In this document: positions 45,647 through 54,439 of the stretch, one piece after another
How the letters are laid out: each line of letters starts with the position of its first letter
Position numbering within the stretch: the stretch's first letter is position 1
Origin: Maribacter sp.
GTDB lineage: Bacteria > Bacteroidota > Bacteroidia > Flavobacteriales > Flavobacteriaceae
Direction: 5' to 3'
Assembly: GCA_020629415.1 (NCBI GenBank)
Contig: JAHDDL010000005.1
Coordinates: 1-64,000 of the forward strand
Length of the DNA stretch: 64,000 bases
The notes under the pieces: generated by a model
The model's database searches: none
Told to the model about the DNA's origin: nothing
The model's input: the letters and a program-made list of their open reading frames with translations, nothing else
Program-made: the position numbers and the translations under genes

Positions 45647-46174
45647 TTATAAATCTTTCTTTAATAAATACATTGGTTTTTCGTTTTCAATAACGTTACT
45701 GAACGGTACTTGGGTACTAGTTACTATCCCAAATGAATTGGATTGGTAAAAATGTAGTGCGGAACCCTTCTGCATAGCTTCTAAAAATATTGCTTTTTTA
45801 GAATTTGCCCTGGCTATTTTTTCAACAAATTCTAAGCTTTTGGTTCCTATACCTTTGCCGGAGAATTCATTTAAAATATAAATTTTGTCAAGATATAGGG
45901 CTTCGGTCTTGTCATAGCCCTGTATTTTTTTGTGTAACGTAATTTTTAATATACCTATGTATTTCGTATCTGTTTTTATGATATATAACAAGGTGTTTTT
46001 GTCCTTTTCTTCATGCAATAAAACCTCTTTGGTAAAACTATTTTCTATATAGGTACTGGTGTCCCCATAAGGCCAAAGATGTGTATAATGTTGATTATAA
46101 GCTTTGGTGCCTATTTCAATATAGGTGTCGTAAAGTTCCGGTTTCAGTAGTATAAACTGAATTTTATACTGCAT
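45647..46174 (-). CDS. GNAT-family N-acetyltransferase
   Basis: 175 residues with acetyl-CoA motif LNEFSGKGIGTKSLEFVEKI (~98), the Q/RxxGxG/A core. Preceded by beta strands (YIIKTDTKYIGILKITLHKK). Target amine unknown. 24 bp before the thioredoxin-like gene in the same orientation, possibly co-transcribed. Confidence 0.85.
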   Translation of the reverse strand: MQYKIQFILLKPELYDTYIEIGTKAYNQHYTHLWPYGDTSTYIENSFTKEVLLHEEKDKNTLLYIIKTDTKYIGILKITLHKKIQGYDKTEALYLDKIYILNEFSGKGIGTKSLEFVEKIARANSKKAIFLEAMQKGSALHFYQSNSFGIVTSTQVPFSNVIENEKPMYLLKKDL

Positions 46175-46198
46175 TTTAAAAAGTTGATTTCAATGAGG

Positions 46199-46762
46199 TC
46201 AATTGTTAGATTTCCATTTAATATTGCAGCCAATACTAGGCTTTTGGTCAGGGTCAATTAGATTTCCTTTTAAAAGATTGTCCATTGCATTTCTTAAATC
46301 TTTACCTGTCAATGGCAATCCATTTCCAGGTCTGGAATCATCCAATTGGCCACGATATACTAATTTTAAATCTTCATCAAATAGATAAAAATCTGGTGTG
46401 CAGGCGGCATCGTATTTTTTTGAAACAGATTGGTCTTCATCATATAAATATGGAAAAGTGTAGTTTTCAGCTTTTGCCTTTATTCGCATATATTGTGGAG
46501 AATCTTCAGGGTAATTTTCTATATCGTTACTTGAAATGGCTATAAAGTGAATTCCTTGCTTTTGATATTCCATAGCCAACTTGGTAATTTCCGGATTAAC
46601 ATGAATTACAAATGGGCAATGGTTGCAGATAAACATGATCACTGTACCCTTGTCACCGTTTAAGGAATGAAGGTTCATCGTTTTTTTACTGACAGTGTCC
46701 AACAGACTAAATTCTGGAGCAACAGTACCCAATGCTAACATTTTACTTTCTGTTCTTGCCAT
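46199..46762 (-). CDS. Thioredoxin-fold (AhpC/TSA-like) protein
   Basis: 187 residues, no signal peptide. Active site MFICNHCPFVIHVNPEI with C-x2-C (~47-50), then FIAISSNDIENYPEDSP and DFYLFDEDLKLVYRGQLDD. Resembles cytosolic thioredoxin family proteins of the peroxiredoxin-like group, with a reducing or isomerase role likely. Confidence 0.88.
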   Translation of the reverse strand: MARTESKMLALGTVAPEFSLLDTVSKKTMNLHSLNGDKGTVIMFICNHCPFVIHVNPEITKLAMEYQKQGIHFIAISSNDIENYPEDSPQYMRIKAKAENYTFPYLYDEDQSVSKKYDAACTPDFYLFDEDLKLVYRGQLDDSRPGNGLPLTGKDLRNAMDNLLKGNLIDPDQKPSIGCNIKWKSNN

Positions 46763-46851
46763 ATCGACTAATAATTTATGGTACTAAGTTAAGGAATATA
46801 TTAAGCCTGTCTTTTCTTTATACTACAGATGAACCTATAAAAATAGTAAAA

Positions 46852-47154
46852 ATGGAAAATTCATATATTTCTTTATCTCATGCAATAAAAGCGTTACAGG
46901 AAGAGGGGTACACGGAGGATTACAATTTGTGTGATGCCGGTGTAGAAAATAAAGGCAAAAAGAACATACACATTGCAACAGAATTAGAGGTGGTAAAGTT
47001 TTATCGTTTTGAAGGAATGAGCAACCCAGATGATAATACCATTTTATATGTTATAGAAACAAATACAGGTGAAAAGGGGCTATTGGTAGATGCGTATGGA
47101 ATGTATGCGGGCAATGTACCAAAAGATATGATAGAAAAGCTTAAATTGAGCTAA
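46852..47154 (+). CDS. Small conserved protein (often mislabelled PRPP synthetase)
   Basis: 100 residues from ATG 46852; the longer frame to 46732 runs over the divergent gene and is rejected. Sequence SLSHAIKALQEEGYTEDYNL, then DEVKFYRFEGMSNPDDN-like and LLVDAYGMYAGNVPKDM. Far too short for a phosphoribosylpyrophosphate synthetase, the name it usually carries in databases. Function unknown. Stop overlaps the csaA start by one base. Confidence 0.7.
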   Translation: MENSYISLSHAIKALQEEGYTEDYNLCDAGVENKGKKNIHIATELEVVKFYRFEGMSNPDDNTILYVIETNTGEKGLLVDAYGMYAGNVPKDMIEKLKLS

Positions 47155-47492
47155 TGAATGATACGATTACTTGGCAAGATTTTAGTAAGATCGATATGAG
47201 AGTGGGTACAATCATAGATGTGCTAGATTTTCCAGAGGCTAGAAATCCGTCATATAAGTTGCATGTTAATTTTGGTGATGAAATTGGAATAAAAAAAACA
47301 TCTGCTCAACTAACGGAAAAGTATAAAAAAGAAGAGTTAATTGGACTTCAAGTAACGGCTGTCGTCAATTTCCCTAAAAAACAAATTGCCAATTTTATGA
47401 GTGAATGTCTTATCTTGGCAGCTGTAGAAAACAGTTCAGTGGTACTACTTCAACCACAAATGAAAGTGCCTAACGGATTAAAAATTTCTTAA
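47154..47492 (+). CDS. csaA: tRNA-binding protein (CsaA-like)
   Basis: 112 residues, EMAP/OB-fold tRNA-binding domain. IDMRVGTIIDVLDFPEARNP (~13), VTAVVNFPKKQIANFMSE (~72) and ECLILAA are diagnostic. Stand-alone domain also found in methionyl- and phenylalanyl-tRNA synthetases. Start overlaps the preceding stop. Confidence 0.93.
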   Translation: MNDTITWQDFSKIDMRVGTIIDVLDFPEARNPSYKLHVNFGDEIGIKKTSAQLTEKYKKEELIGLQVTAVVNFPKKQIANFMSECLILAAVENSSVVLLQPQMKVPNGLKIS

Positions 47493-47496
47493 ATTT

Positions 47497-48417
47497 TTGA
47501 CTGATAATATTTTAGATACTATTCATATTAATTTTGATTCGGGTTCACTTTGGATTATTAACCTTGTTTTAAGTTTGGTCATGTTTGGGGTAGCTCTAGA
47601 GATTTCAGTTACGGATTTTAGGCCCGTATGGCAAAAGCCCAAAGCATTATTGTTGGGGTTGATCAGTCAGTTTATTTTACTACCTGCTTTTACATTTATT
47701 TTGGTACTTTTCTTAGAACCTTTGCCAAGTTTAGCCTTAGGCATGTTCATGGTAGCAGCTTGCCCAGGTGGTAATATTTCTAACTTTATATCTTACTTGT
47801 CTAAAGCAAATACTGCGCTGTCCGTAAGTCTTACCGCCATTGCTACTATGTTAGCGGTGCTTATGACTCCTTTAAATTTTCATTTTTGGTCAATGTTATA
47901 CGAGCCTAGTGCTGGTCTAATTCAAGATATTTCAATATCACCCTTAGAGATGATCAAACTGGTCTTTTTATTATTGGGTCTGCCTATAATATTAGGTATG
48001 TACGTAAATTATAAAAAGCCGAAATTGGCATTAAAAATTGCCAAGAAACTAAAAGTGGTTTCCTTAGTGTTTTTCATCTCGTTAGTTGTTATAGCATTGT
48101 ATAATAACCGTGTCACTTTTATGGACTATGTATTATATGTTTTTTGGATTGTATTACTTCATAACATAATAGCATTTGCTACAGGATATAGTCTTGGGAA
48201 ATTGTTTAATGTACCAGAAGATAGTCTGCGCTCCATAACCATTGAAACTGGAATTCAGAATTCCGGATTAGGTTTGTTATTGATTTTTACCTTTTTTGAC
48301 GGATTAGGGGGAATGGCACTTCTTGCTGTATTTTGGGGTATATGGCATATTGTGTCAGGCTTAATTTTGGCTGCTTTTTGGAATAAAAAGACGATTACAA
48401 AAAAGACCGTAGTATGA
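47497..48417 (+). CDS. BASS-family transporter (bile acid:sodium symporter fold)
   Basis: 306 residues, about ten transmembrane helices. MVAACPGGNISNFISYLSKA (~85) and the crossing ETGIQNSGLGLLLI (~250) are the BASS core motifs. Substrate probably an organic anion. Start is TTG 47497, five bases after csaA; the acyltransferase gene overlaps its end (ATGA). Confidence 0.9.
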   Translation: MTDNILDTIHINFDSGSLWIINLVLSLVMFGVALEISVTDFRPVWQKPKALLLGLISQFILLPAFTFILVLFLEPLPSLALGMFMVAACPGGNISNFISYLSKANTALSVSLTAIATMLAVLMTPLNFHFWSMLYEPSAGLIQDISISPLEMIKLVFLLLGLPIILGMYVNYKKPKLALKIAKKLKVVSLVFFISLVVIALYNNRVTFMDYVLYVFWIVLLHNIIAFATGYSLGKLFNVPEDSLRSITIETGIQNSGLGLLLIFTFFDGLGGMALLAVFWGIWHIVSGLILAAFWNKKTITKKTVV

Positions 48418-49469
48418 GTGGTATTTTCTACTCTTTAGTTAAGATAGTGGTGAAAGCCGGATTGTATGGCTATCACAGGAAGATAAAAATCACAGGACTT
48501 GAAAATATTCCAAAAGACGTACCTGTCATGTTTCTGCCAAATCATCAAAGTGCTTTGATCGATGTATTGTTGATAGCTACAGATTGTAATAGAAAACCTT
48601 ACTTTCTAACTCGTTCAGATGTTTTTAAAGGTAAGTTTTTAAAACGAGTGTTTTCTTATTTTCAAATGCTGCCCATTTATAGAATGCGTGATGGTAGGAA
48701 TACACTGGCCAACAACGACGCTATATTTAACTCATGTGCACAAATTCTAAGTAGGGGAGATGCTTTGCTATTATTTCCAGAGGCAAACCATAGTCTTAAA
48801 CGATCGGTTCGTCCATTAAGTAAAGGTTTTACCAGAATTTTAATAAGAACTTTTGAGATGTACCCAGAGCTTGATGTTCAACTTATACCGGTAGGGTTAA
48901 ATTACAAGTATGCAGCTCATTTTCCTGATGAGGTTGCAATACATTACGGCGCACCAATATCAGCTAAACGGTTTTATGATTCAAAAGACTTAAGCAAAAC
49001 AAGTCTTGATATTAAGGGAAAAGTTTCTGAACGATTGAAGAAATTGACCGTTCATATCTCTAATGAGCAGCAGTATGACATGATTTTGAATCGATTGATT
49101 GTAGAGAACGTAGACTTTCTTAATCCTACTTCAATTAATGAAAAAATTAAATCGTATACTCATGAAAAGGCAATATTATCCACTAATTCAATATCTAGTG
49201 AACAACATTTAAATACCATCAATTGGTTATTTGCTGTGTTAAATTTTCCAATTGTTTTTTCTTGGAGAACATGGTTAAAACCAAAAGTTCCTGAAGATGA
49301 GTTTATGGGTACTTTTAGATTTGCATTTGCGATAGTCACTTATCCTATTTACTTGACTTTTCTTTTACTTATATTGTCATTGAGCTTTTCTGTGTACATC
49401 GCATTTATTGTAATAAGTGCGTTGACATTAGTAAATGTTGGGTTGGTAAAGTATGGCTTTAGTAGGTAA
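48414..49469 (+). CDS. 1-acyl-sn-glycerol-3-phosphate acyltransferase-like protein (PlsC domain)
   Basis: 351 residues; acyltransferase motifs LPNHQSALIDVLLIA (H-x4-D, ~43-51) and FPEANHS (~121) are intact. A C-terminal extension (~220-351) with two hydrophobic helices (TYPIYLTFLLLILSLSFSVY) anchors it to the inner membrane. Would esterify an acyl chain to a lysophospholipid or related acceptor. Overlaps the BASS gene by 4 bp. Confidence 0.9.
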   Translation: MSGIFYSLVKIVVKAGLYGYHRKIKITGLENIPKDVPVMFLPNHQSALIDVLLIATDCNRKPYFLTRSDVFKGKFLKRVFSYFQMLPIYRMRDGRNTLANNDAIFNSCAQILSRGDALLLFPEANHSLKRSVRPLSKGFTRILIRTFEMYPELDVQLIPVGLNYKYAAHFPDEVAIHYGAPISAKRFYDSKDLSKTSLDIKGKVSERLKKLTVHISNEQQYDMILNRLIVENVDFLNPTSINEKIKSYTHEKAILSTNSISSEQHLNTINWLFAVLNFPIVFSWRTWLKPKVPEDEFMGTFRFAFAIVTYPIYLTFLLLILSLSFSVYIAFIVISALTLVNVGLVKYGFSR

Positions 49470-49485
49470 TTGAGCGCAAAATAAA

Positions 49486-49518
49486 AACGGCCCTTTAAAA
49501 AGGACCGTTAATTTTTTA
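49486..49518. terminator. Terminator between convergent plsC-like and DUF3276 genes
   Basis: AACGG-x-CCTTT / AAAGG-x-CCGTT hairpin (49486-49509, one internal mismatch) with A/T-rich flanks. Confidence 0.7.
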
Positions 49519-49533
49519 AAGAAAGTTTAGCGC

Positions 49534-49917
49534 TTAGATATCTTCAAAACTAACATCTGTAAAGCTAGATGTACTAGTAGTTGTATTTTCTACTGGAAGT
49601 TCAGCAGCAACTTCTTCTTTCTTAAAATCTTTTTGATGTCTTTCAGAAATAACTTCTGAACCTTTTTCGTTGATGATAAAGTCCATCATTTCTTCAACGT
49701 TCTCTTTAAAGGCATCAAAGTCTTCTTTGTATAAATAGATTTTATGCTTTTTGTAATGGAAGGATCCATCGTCATGTGTAAATTTCTTACTTTCTGTAAT
49801 CGTTAAATAATAGTCCCCAGCTTTTGTACTTCTTACATCGAAAAAATACGTTCTTCTACCTGCGCGTAAAACTTTGGAGTGAATTTCTTCCTGATCTGAT
49901 AAATCTCTTTCGCTCAT
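49534..49917 (-). CDS. PUR-family nucleic acid-binding protein (DUF3276)
   Basis: 127 residues. The Pur-alpha-like repeat is seen in HSKVLRAGRRTYFFDVRSTK (~13) and YYLTITESKKFTHDDGSFHY (~35), followed by an acidic, Ser/Thr-rich tail (VENTTTSTSSFTDVSFEDI). Binds single-stranded DNA/RNA in studied relatives. It lies 65 bp from the ABC exporter gene in the same orientation. Confidence 0.9.
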   Translation of the reverse strand: MSERDLSDQEEIHSKVLRAGRRTYFFDVRSTKAGDYYLTITESKKFTHDDGSFHYKKHKIYLYKEDFDAFKENVEEMMDFIINEKGSEVISERHQKDFKKEEVAAELPVENTTTSTSSFTDVSFEDI

Positions 49918-49982
49918 TTCTAATGTTTAGTGTCGTTCTGCTATCAAAAATGAAAAAAAAAACACTATCCTACAACAATTTT

Positions 49983-51734
49983 CTAACTTTCTTTCTCTGA
50001 GAGCTGTTTGTGGTAGAGGTCTTTATAGTAGCCTTCACACGTATTTAACTCATCGTGTGTACCTTGCTGAATAAGTTTTCCGTCGTCTAAAACTAGAATT
50101 TTATCTGCGTTTTTAGCAGAAGAAACTCTGTGACTTACAATTAATGTAGTTTTATTCTTAGAGGCTTTCTTAAGATTGTTCAATATTTCTTCTTCCGTTT
50201 CAGTATCTACTGCAGACAGGCAATCATCAAATAAATAAATTTTGGGTTTCTTGATCAATGCTCGCGCAATGGAGACACGTTGCTTTTGTCCGCCACTTAG
50301 TGTTATCCCTCTTTCACCTAAAACCGTATCATATTTTTTTGAGAAACCCATTATATTTTCATGAACCACGGCATCTTTGGCAATAGCTATGATTTCTTCA
50401 TCGGTTGCATCTTCTTTACCAAATTTTATATTATTCTTAATACTGTCCGAAAATAGAAAGGCATCTTGTGGTACCGCTCCAATAGATTCTCTAAGACTTG
50501 TAAGGTCTATGTGTTTAATAGGCTCGTCATCAATTAATATTTCACCAGATGTGGTATCGTATAATCGTGCCACCAAATCTAAAATGGTAGATTTACCTGA
50601 CCCCGTTTTACCGATAATGGCAGTTGTCTCACCTTCGTTAATGGTAAAGGATAAGTTTTTTAAAGCGTTAATATTAGTATCTTGATATGTAAAGTCTACA
50701 TCTTTAAATTCAATTTTGCCCTTAACCTTGTGCTCATGAGTAGGCAAGTTCTTTAATTCTGACTCTTGCCTTAAAAATTCATTGATGCGTTGTTGACTGG
50801 CAGCAGCTCTTTGAACGATAGATGTAAGCCACCCAACTATGGCAACGGGCCATGTTAGCATGTTTACATATAATATAAACTCTGCAATAAGGCCAACTTC
50901 AATTTCGCCTGCCAAATACTGTTTTCCTCCTATATATATGACCAATATATTACTGATACCTATTAGTAGTATCATTAATGGAAAAAACCAGGCATTCACC
51001 TTTGCCAGACTTACACTTTTTACTTTGCCTTCATTGGCAAGTTTAACCAGGTCATCATTGGTCTGTGGTTCTAATGCATATGCCTTGATTACAGAAACCC
51101 CAGAGAAAATCTCTTGGGTAAACGTAGAAAGTGTAGAAAGGTATTGTTGTACAATGGTACTTCTTTTGTGTATAACCTTACTAATTTGATAAATTAAAAC
51201 AGACAAAAAGGGTAAAGGCAATAGGGTATAAGCAGCTAAAGTTGGCGCTTTTATGAACATTAAAGGTATTAAACAGGCAAATAAAGTCAATGTTTGCATA
51301 CCGTACATAATGGCAGGACCGGCATACATGCGCACTTCATTTACATCTTCGCTTATTCTGTTCATTAAATCTCCTGTTCTATTTTTCTTATAAAAATTGA
51401 GACTTAATTTTTGATAGTGGTCAAATATTTCATTTTTAAGGTCGTATTCTATGTACCTGGAAATATTAATGATCAGTTGGCGCATTAAAAAAGTAAAGAA
51501 GCCAGATAGTATTGCAGCACCTACTATAATAAGTATATACTCCATCAATAGTTCTTGTGCCGTAGATTTTTCTAATTCCGCGTTTATATATTGCTCAACA
51601 ACGGTTATGGAGTTATTAACGTAAGACGGCATAATCAATTGAAATAACCTTGCAGCTATAGTTATAATAATGCCGAGAAAAAGCTTAAGCCAGTATTTTT
51701 TAAAGTATTTGTTTAGATGCTTAAGTTCTTTCAT
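49983..51734 (-). CDS. ABC exporter, half-transporter (TMD-NBD)
   Basis: 583 residues: six transmembrane helices (~15-310) and an NBD with Walker A IIGKTGSGKSTILDL (~372), Q-loop VPQDAFLF, signature LSGGQKQR (~478) and Walker B IYLFDDCLSAVD. In the last motif the usual catalytic Glu after the Asp is Asp, so ATP hydrolysis at this site may be weak, as in some heterodimeric exporters. MsbA-like in overall shape. Substrate unknown. Confidence 0.92.
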   Translation of the reverse strand: MKELKHLNKYFKKYWLKLFLGIIITIAARLFQLIMPSYVNNSITVVEQYINAELEKSTAQELLMEYILIIVGAAILSGFFTFLMRQLIINISRYIEYDLKNEIFDHYQKLSLNFYKKNRTGDLMNRISEDVNEVRMYAGPAIMYGMQTLTLFACLIPLMFIKAPTLAAYTLLPLPFLSVLIYQISKVIHKRSTIVQQYLSTLSTFTQEIFSGVSVIKAYALEPQTNDDLVKLANEGKVKSVSLAKVNAWFFPLMILLIGISNILVIYIGGKQYLAGEIEVGLIAEFILYVNMLTWPVAIVGWLTSIVQRAAASQQRINEFLRQESELKNLPTHEHKVKGKIEFKDVDFTYQDTNINALKNLSFTINEGETTAIIGKTGSGKSTILDLVARLYDTTSGEILIDDEPIKHIDLTSLRESIGAVPQDAFLFSDSIKNNIKFGKEDATDEEIIAIAKDAVVHENIMGFSKKYDTVLGERGITLSGGQKQRVSIARALIKKPKIYLFDDCLSAVDTETEEEILNNLKKASKNKTTLIVSHRVSSAKNADKILVLDDGKLIQQGTHDELNTCEGYYKDLYHKQLSEKES

Positions 51735-51857
51735 AAGTTGTAGAAAAACTGATAGTTTAAAATTCTGTGGACAAAGATAGTTTTTTGACCTAAAACGATA
51801 TGTTATAAATAAGCTAAGATAAATACGATTGCTATTGTGACCCTTTAAATAGATACT

Positions 51858-51865
51858 TACCTTTG
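51858..51865 (+). promoter_or_regulatory. -7 element (TACCTTTG) of nusB
   Basis: Exact TAnnTTTG, predicted start of RNA near 51872, giving a ~30-nt leader to ATG 51904. Confidence 0.55.
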
Positions 51866-51903
51866 CGCCTTTATTTACTAATTTATTAAATAAGTTCTTT
51901 TAA

Positions 51904-52851
51904 ATGCTTACAAGAAGGCACATTAGGGTTAAGGTAATGCAGAGTATTTATGCTCTTATACAGTCTAAGGACGATTCATTACAGAAGCAAGAGAAGTTTT
52001 TAAAGGTAAGCATAGAGAATACCTACACGCTGTACCTGTTATGGCTTAGTCTTTTTGTGGAATTACATAAAAGGGCTGCAGATCAAATTTCCCTATCTGC
52101 AAATAAATATATTACCGACAAAAAGACGGAGTTCCCTAATTCTAAAAAGTTTATTGAGAACAGATTGTTGTTGCAAATTGTAGAGAACAGAACTTTAGAA
52201 GAAGAGCTTACCCACAGAAAGTTAGATAATTGGTATTTGAACGAAGAGTATGTAAAGTTGATTTACAAAGAAATCTTAGAAAGCGAAGCTTACCAAAAAT
52301 ATATGTCTACTGCAGAAAGTGACTACGCTGCAGATAAAGATTTGATGATTACCTTGTTCAAGAACATTATTGCACCTAACGATAAAATCTACGACTACTT
52401 TGAAGATGATAAGTTAACGTGGGTAGACGATATACCTATTGTAAATACGTTTGTTTTAAAACATTTTAAGAAAGCAAAGTTAACGCATACGGAATCTTAC
52501 TTTTTACCTAGTTTGTTAAAGGATGATGAGGATATGACATATGCTATGCAATTGTTGACCAGAACCTTATTGAAGAACGATGCGTTAGAAAAAGAGATCG
52601 AGGGCAAGACACCAAATTGGGACAAAGATCGTATTGCCGGTATTGATAGCATTTTATTAAAAATGGCCATTTGCGAGCTGTTGCATTTCCCTTCTATACC
52701 AGAAAGGGTGACTATTAATGAATACTTGGAAATTGCCAAAGAATATTCTACGCCAAAAAGTAGTATTTTCATAAATGGTATTCTTGATAAGCTTACTAAA
52801 GAATACAAGTCAGAAGGAAAGCTTAACAAAATGGGAAGAGGTCTATTATAA
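51904..52851 (+). CDS. nusB: Transcription antitermination factor NusB (long flavobacterial form)
   Basis: 315 residues, over twice E. coli NusB. The N-terminus LTRRHIRVKVMQSIYALIQS and the C-terminal NusB domain RIAGIDSILLKMAICELLHF (~244), with TINEYLEIAKEYSTPKSSIF, are recognisable; the middle is lineage-specific. Participates in rRNA antitermination with NusE/S10. First gene of nusB-DUF1573-yajC. Confidence 0.93.
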   Translation: MLTRRHIRVKVMQSIYALIQSKDDSLQKQEKFLKVSIENTYTLYLLWLSLFVELHKRAADQISLSANKYITDKKTEFPNSKKFIENRLLLQIVENRTLEEELTHRKLDNWYLNEEYVKLIYKEILESEAYQKYMSTAESDYAADKDLMITLFKNIIAPNDKIYDYFEDDKLTWVDDIPIVNTFVLKHFKKAKLTHTESYFLPSLLKDDEDMTYAMQLLTRTLLKNDALEKEIEGKTPNWDKDRIAGIDSILLKMAICELLHFPSIPERVTINEYLEIAKEYSTPKSSIFINGILDKLTKEYKSEGKLNKMGRGLL

Positions 52852-52894
52852 AAATATTTTATAATTTTACAATTAATTGATAAATCTAAATAGT

Positions 52895-53365
52895 ATGAAA
52901 AAAATAGTTCTAATCGTTGGTCTTGTATCAATGGTAGCTTTTACTTCTTGTAAGGACAATGCATCAAGTAAGATCAAAACAGATAATGTAGCAGAAGCTG
53001 CTGTAAGAGATGAGGCCGCTAAAGCTGTGCCTGTTATGTCTTTTGATAAAGCAGAACATGATTTTGGTACAATTGAGCAGGGTACTCCACAAGAGACCGT
53101 ATTTACTTTTACCAATACAGGTAATGCTCCGTTAATTATTACCGATGCAAAAAGTAGCTGTGGTTGTACGGTTCCTAATCCTCCAAAGGATCCTATTGCA
53201 CCAGGTGAAACTGGTGAGTTAAAAGTAAACTTTAACGGTTCTGGCCAAAACCAGGTTACTAAAACTATTACCGTTACGGCTAACACTGAAAAAGGTTCTG
53301 AGCTTTTGAGAATCAAAGCTTTCGTTAACCCAAAAGGAGCAGCTCCATTAGGACCTGTTAAATAA
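52895..53365 (+). CDS. DUF1573 lipoprotein
   Basis: 156 residues from ATG 52895; the upstream six codons are not needed. Lipobox AFTSCKDN. The DUF1573 core is VMSFDKAEHDFGTIEQGTPQ (~48) and PLIITDAKSSCGCTVPNPP (~83), an Ig-like ASH-type fold. Probably surface- or periplasm-located. Follows nusB closely (43 bp) and precedes yajC by 24 bp, so likely the same transcript. Confidence 0.92.
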   Translation: MKKIVLIVGLVSMVAFTSCKDNASSKIKTDNVAEAAVRDEAAKAVPVMSFDKAEHDFGTIEQGTPQETVFTFTNTGNAPLIITDAKSSCGCTVPNPPKDPIAPGETGELKVNFNGSGQNQVTKTITVTANTEKGSELLRIKAFVNPKGAAPLGPVK

Positions 53366-53389
53366 TTATAAATTACAGATATACCAAAA

Positions 53390-53677
53390 ATGGGTGATAT
53401 AGGGCAGTTTCTTCCGATGATTTTGATTTTTGTGGTCGCATATTTTTTTATGATCAGACCTCAAATGAAAAGACAAAAGGAGGAAAAAAAGTTTTCGGCA
53501 GAATTAAAACGTGGTGATCGTGTTATTACCAAAAGTGGTCTGCACGGAAAAGTAGTAGATTTGAATGATAAGGATTTCTCTTGCGTTTTGGAAACAATGG
53601 CAGGAAAATTAAAATTTGATAGATCTGCCATATCCATGGAAATGAGCGCTAAGTTAAACGCTCCGGAGAAAAAGTAG
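53390..53677 (+). CDS. yajC: Preprotein translocase subunit YajC
   Basis: 95 residues: single N-terminal helix (FLPMILIFVVAYFFMIRPQ), followed by MKRQKEEKKFSAELKRGDRV and a small beta domain. Accessory of SecDF-YajC in the inner membrane. Third gene of the nusB unit. Confidence 0.95.
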   Translation: MGDIGQFLPMILIFVVAYFFMIRPQMKRQKEEKKFSAELKRGDRVITKSGLHGKVVDLNDKDFSCVLETMAGKLKFDRSAISMEMSAKLNAPEKK

Positions 53678-53788
53678 CTAAACGTTGGATAAGCACATGC
53701 GGTTTTATTAACGAACCGGTTAAAAGGTGTATCCTAAGCATTAGAATAGTATAATCTCCGATTATTGAGTAACTTTTTCTTAATTCAT

Positions 53789-53824
53789 AAAAAAAGCACC
53801 AATGGTAACATTGGTGCTTTTTTT
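53789..53824. terminator. Bidirectional terminator
   Basis: GCACCAATG/CATTGGTGC stem (53796-53817) with GTAA loop, A-tract before and T-tract after, between yajC and the convergent YdeI-like gene. Confidence 0.9.
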
Positions 53825-53838
53825 ATGGTAATTAGCTA

Positions 53839-54438
53839 TTATCTCCTATACATCTCAAGCAGGCCTTTACCTGCCAATATTAATGGTATGATCTTTTCCA
53901 ATCTGGAGAGTTTGGTTTGTTCTTGTTTGGCAGTTGCAATAAATTCAGCGTAATCTTTCTGTTTGGAATAGGTTAATTTTTGAAAAGCAACTTTGATATC
54001 TTCATTGTTTTCAAGCGCTACGGATAAGTGGGTGGGAATGGTAATTTTGGTTTTTGGCTTTCTCTTTACTTTTACATGTAGCCCCTTTTTCTGATTTTCA
54101 ATGGCTTCATTTATATATGATGTTACTAGAGCCGTATCTATATCTTCTTCCGAAGAATATTTTAAGTGGCGCATTGCCATAGTTTTACCCTCTTGTGCAT
54201 TTTCAAGTACTTTTTTAGGGTCACTTAAAAATACACCGTTAAAGAACCAAATGCAAAAATGGTTTTTGAATTTGTTTATAGCAATAACATTTTTACCGTT
54301 GGTCATATAGGTGGGGAAACTCCATTTGTAGGTTTCCGTCATGCCATGGTCCAAAGCAAGGGCTCTTAATTTTGCCACACCATTTTTAAACAGATGCGCC
54401 TCATTATAAAATATTTCTATTTTCTCTTGCTTTTCCAT
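53839..54438 (-). CDS. YdeI/OmpD-associated-family protein (DUF1801 plus YdeI domain)
   Basis: 199 residues: N-terminal DUF1801-like domain (TYKWSFPTYMTNGKNVIAIN, CIWFFNGVFLSDPKKVLE) and C-terminal bacteriocin-protection YdeI helix block (FQKLTYSKQKDYAEFIATAK). Function not established. Immediately upstream of pepT in transcription order (the two genes are 1 bp apart), so probably co-transcribed with it. Confidence 0.85.
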   Translation of the reverse strand: MEKQEKIEIFYNEAHLFKNGVAKLRALALDHGMTETYKWSFPTYMTNGKNVIAINKFKNHFCIWFFNGVFLSDPKKVLENAQEGKTMAMRHLKYSSEEDIDTALVTSYINEAIENQKKGLHVKVKRKPKTKITIPTHLSVALENNEDIKVAFQKLTYSKQKDYAEFIATAKQEQTKLSRLEKIIPLILAGKGLLEMYRR

Positions 54439-54439
54439 A

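Noticed and set aside
46732..46851. 40-codon N-terminal extension of the 100-residue protein
   Set aside because: It overlaps the divergent thioredoxin-like gene and has an unrelated hydrophobic sequence; ATG 46852 gives the recognisable protein.
53765..53953. 62-codon plus-strand frame after yajC
   Set aside because: It runs through a strong bidirectional terminator and is antisense to the YdeI-like gene.
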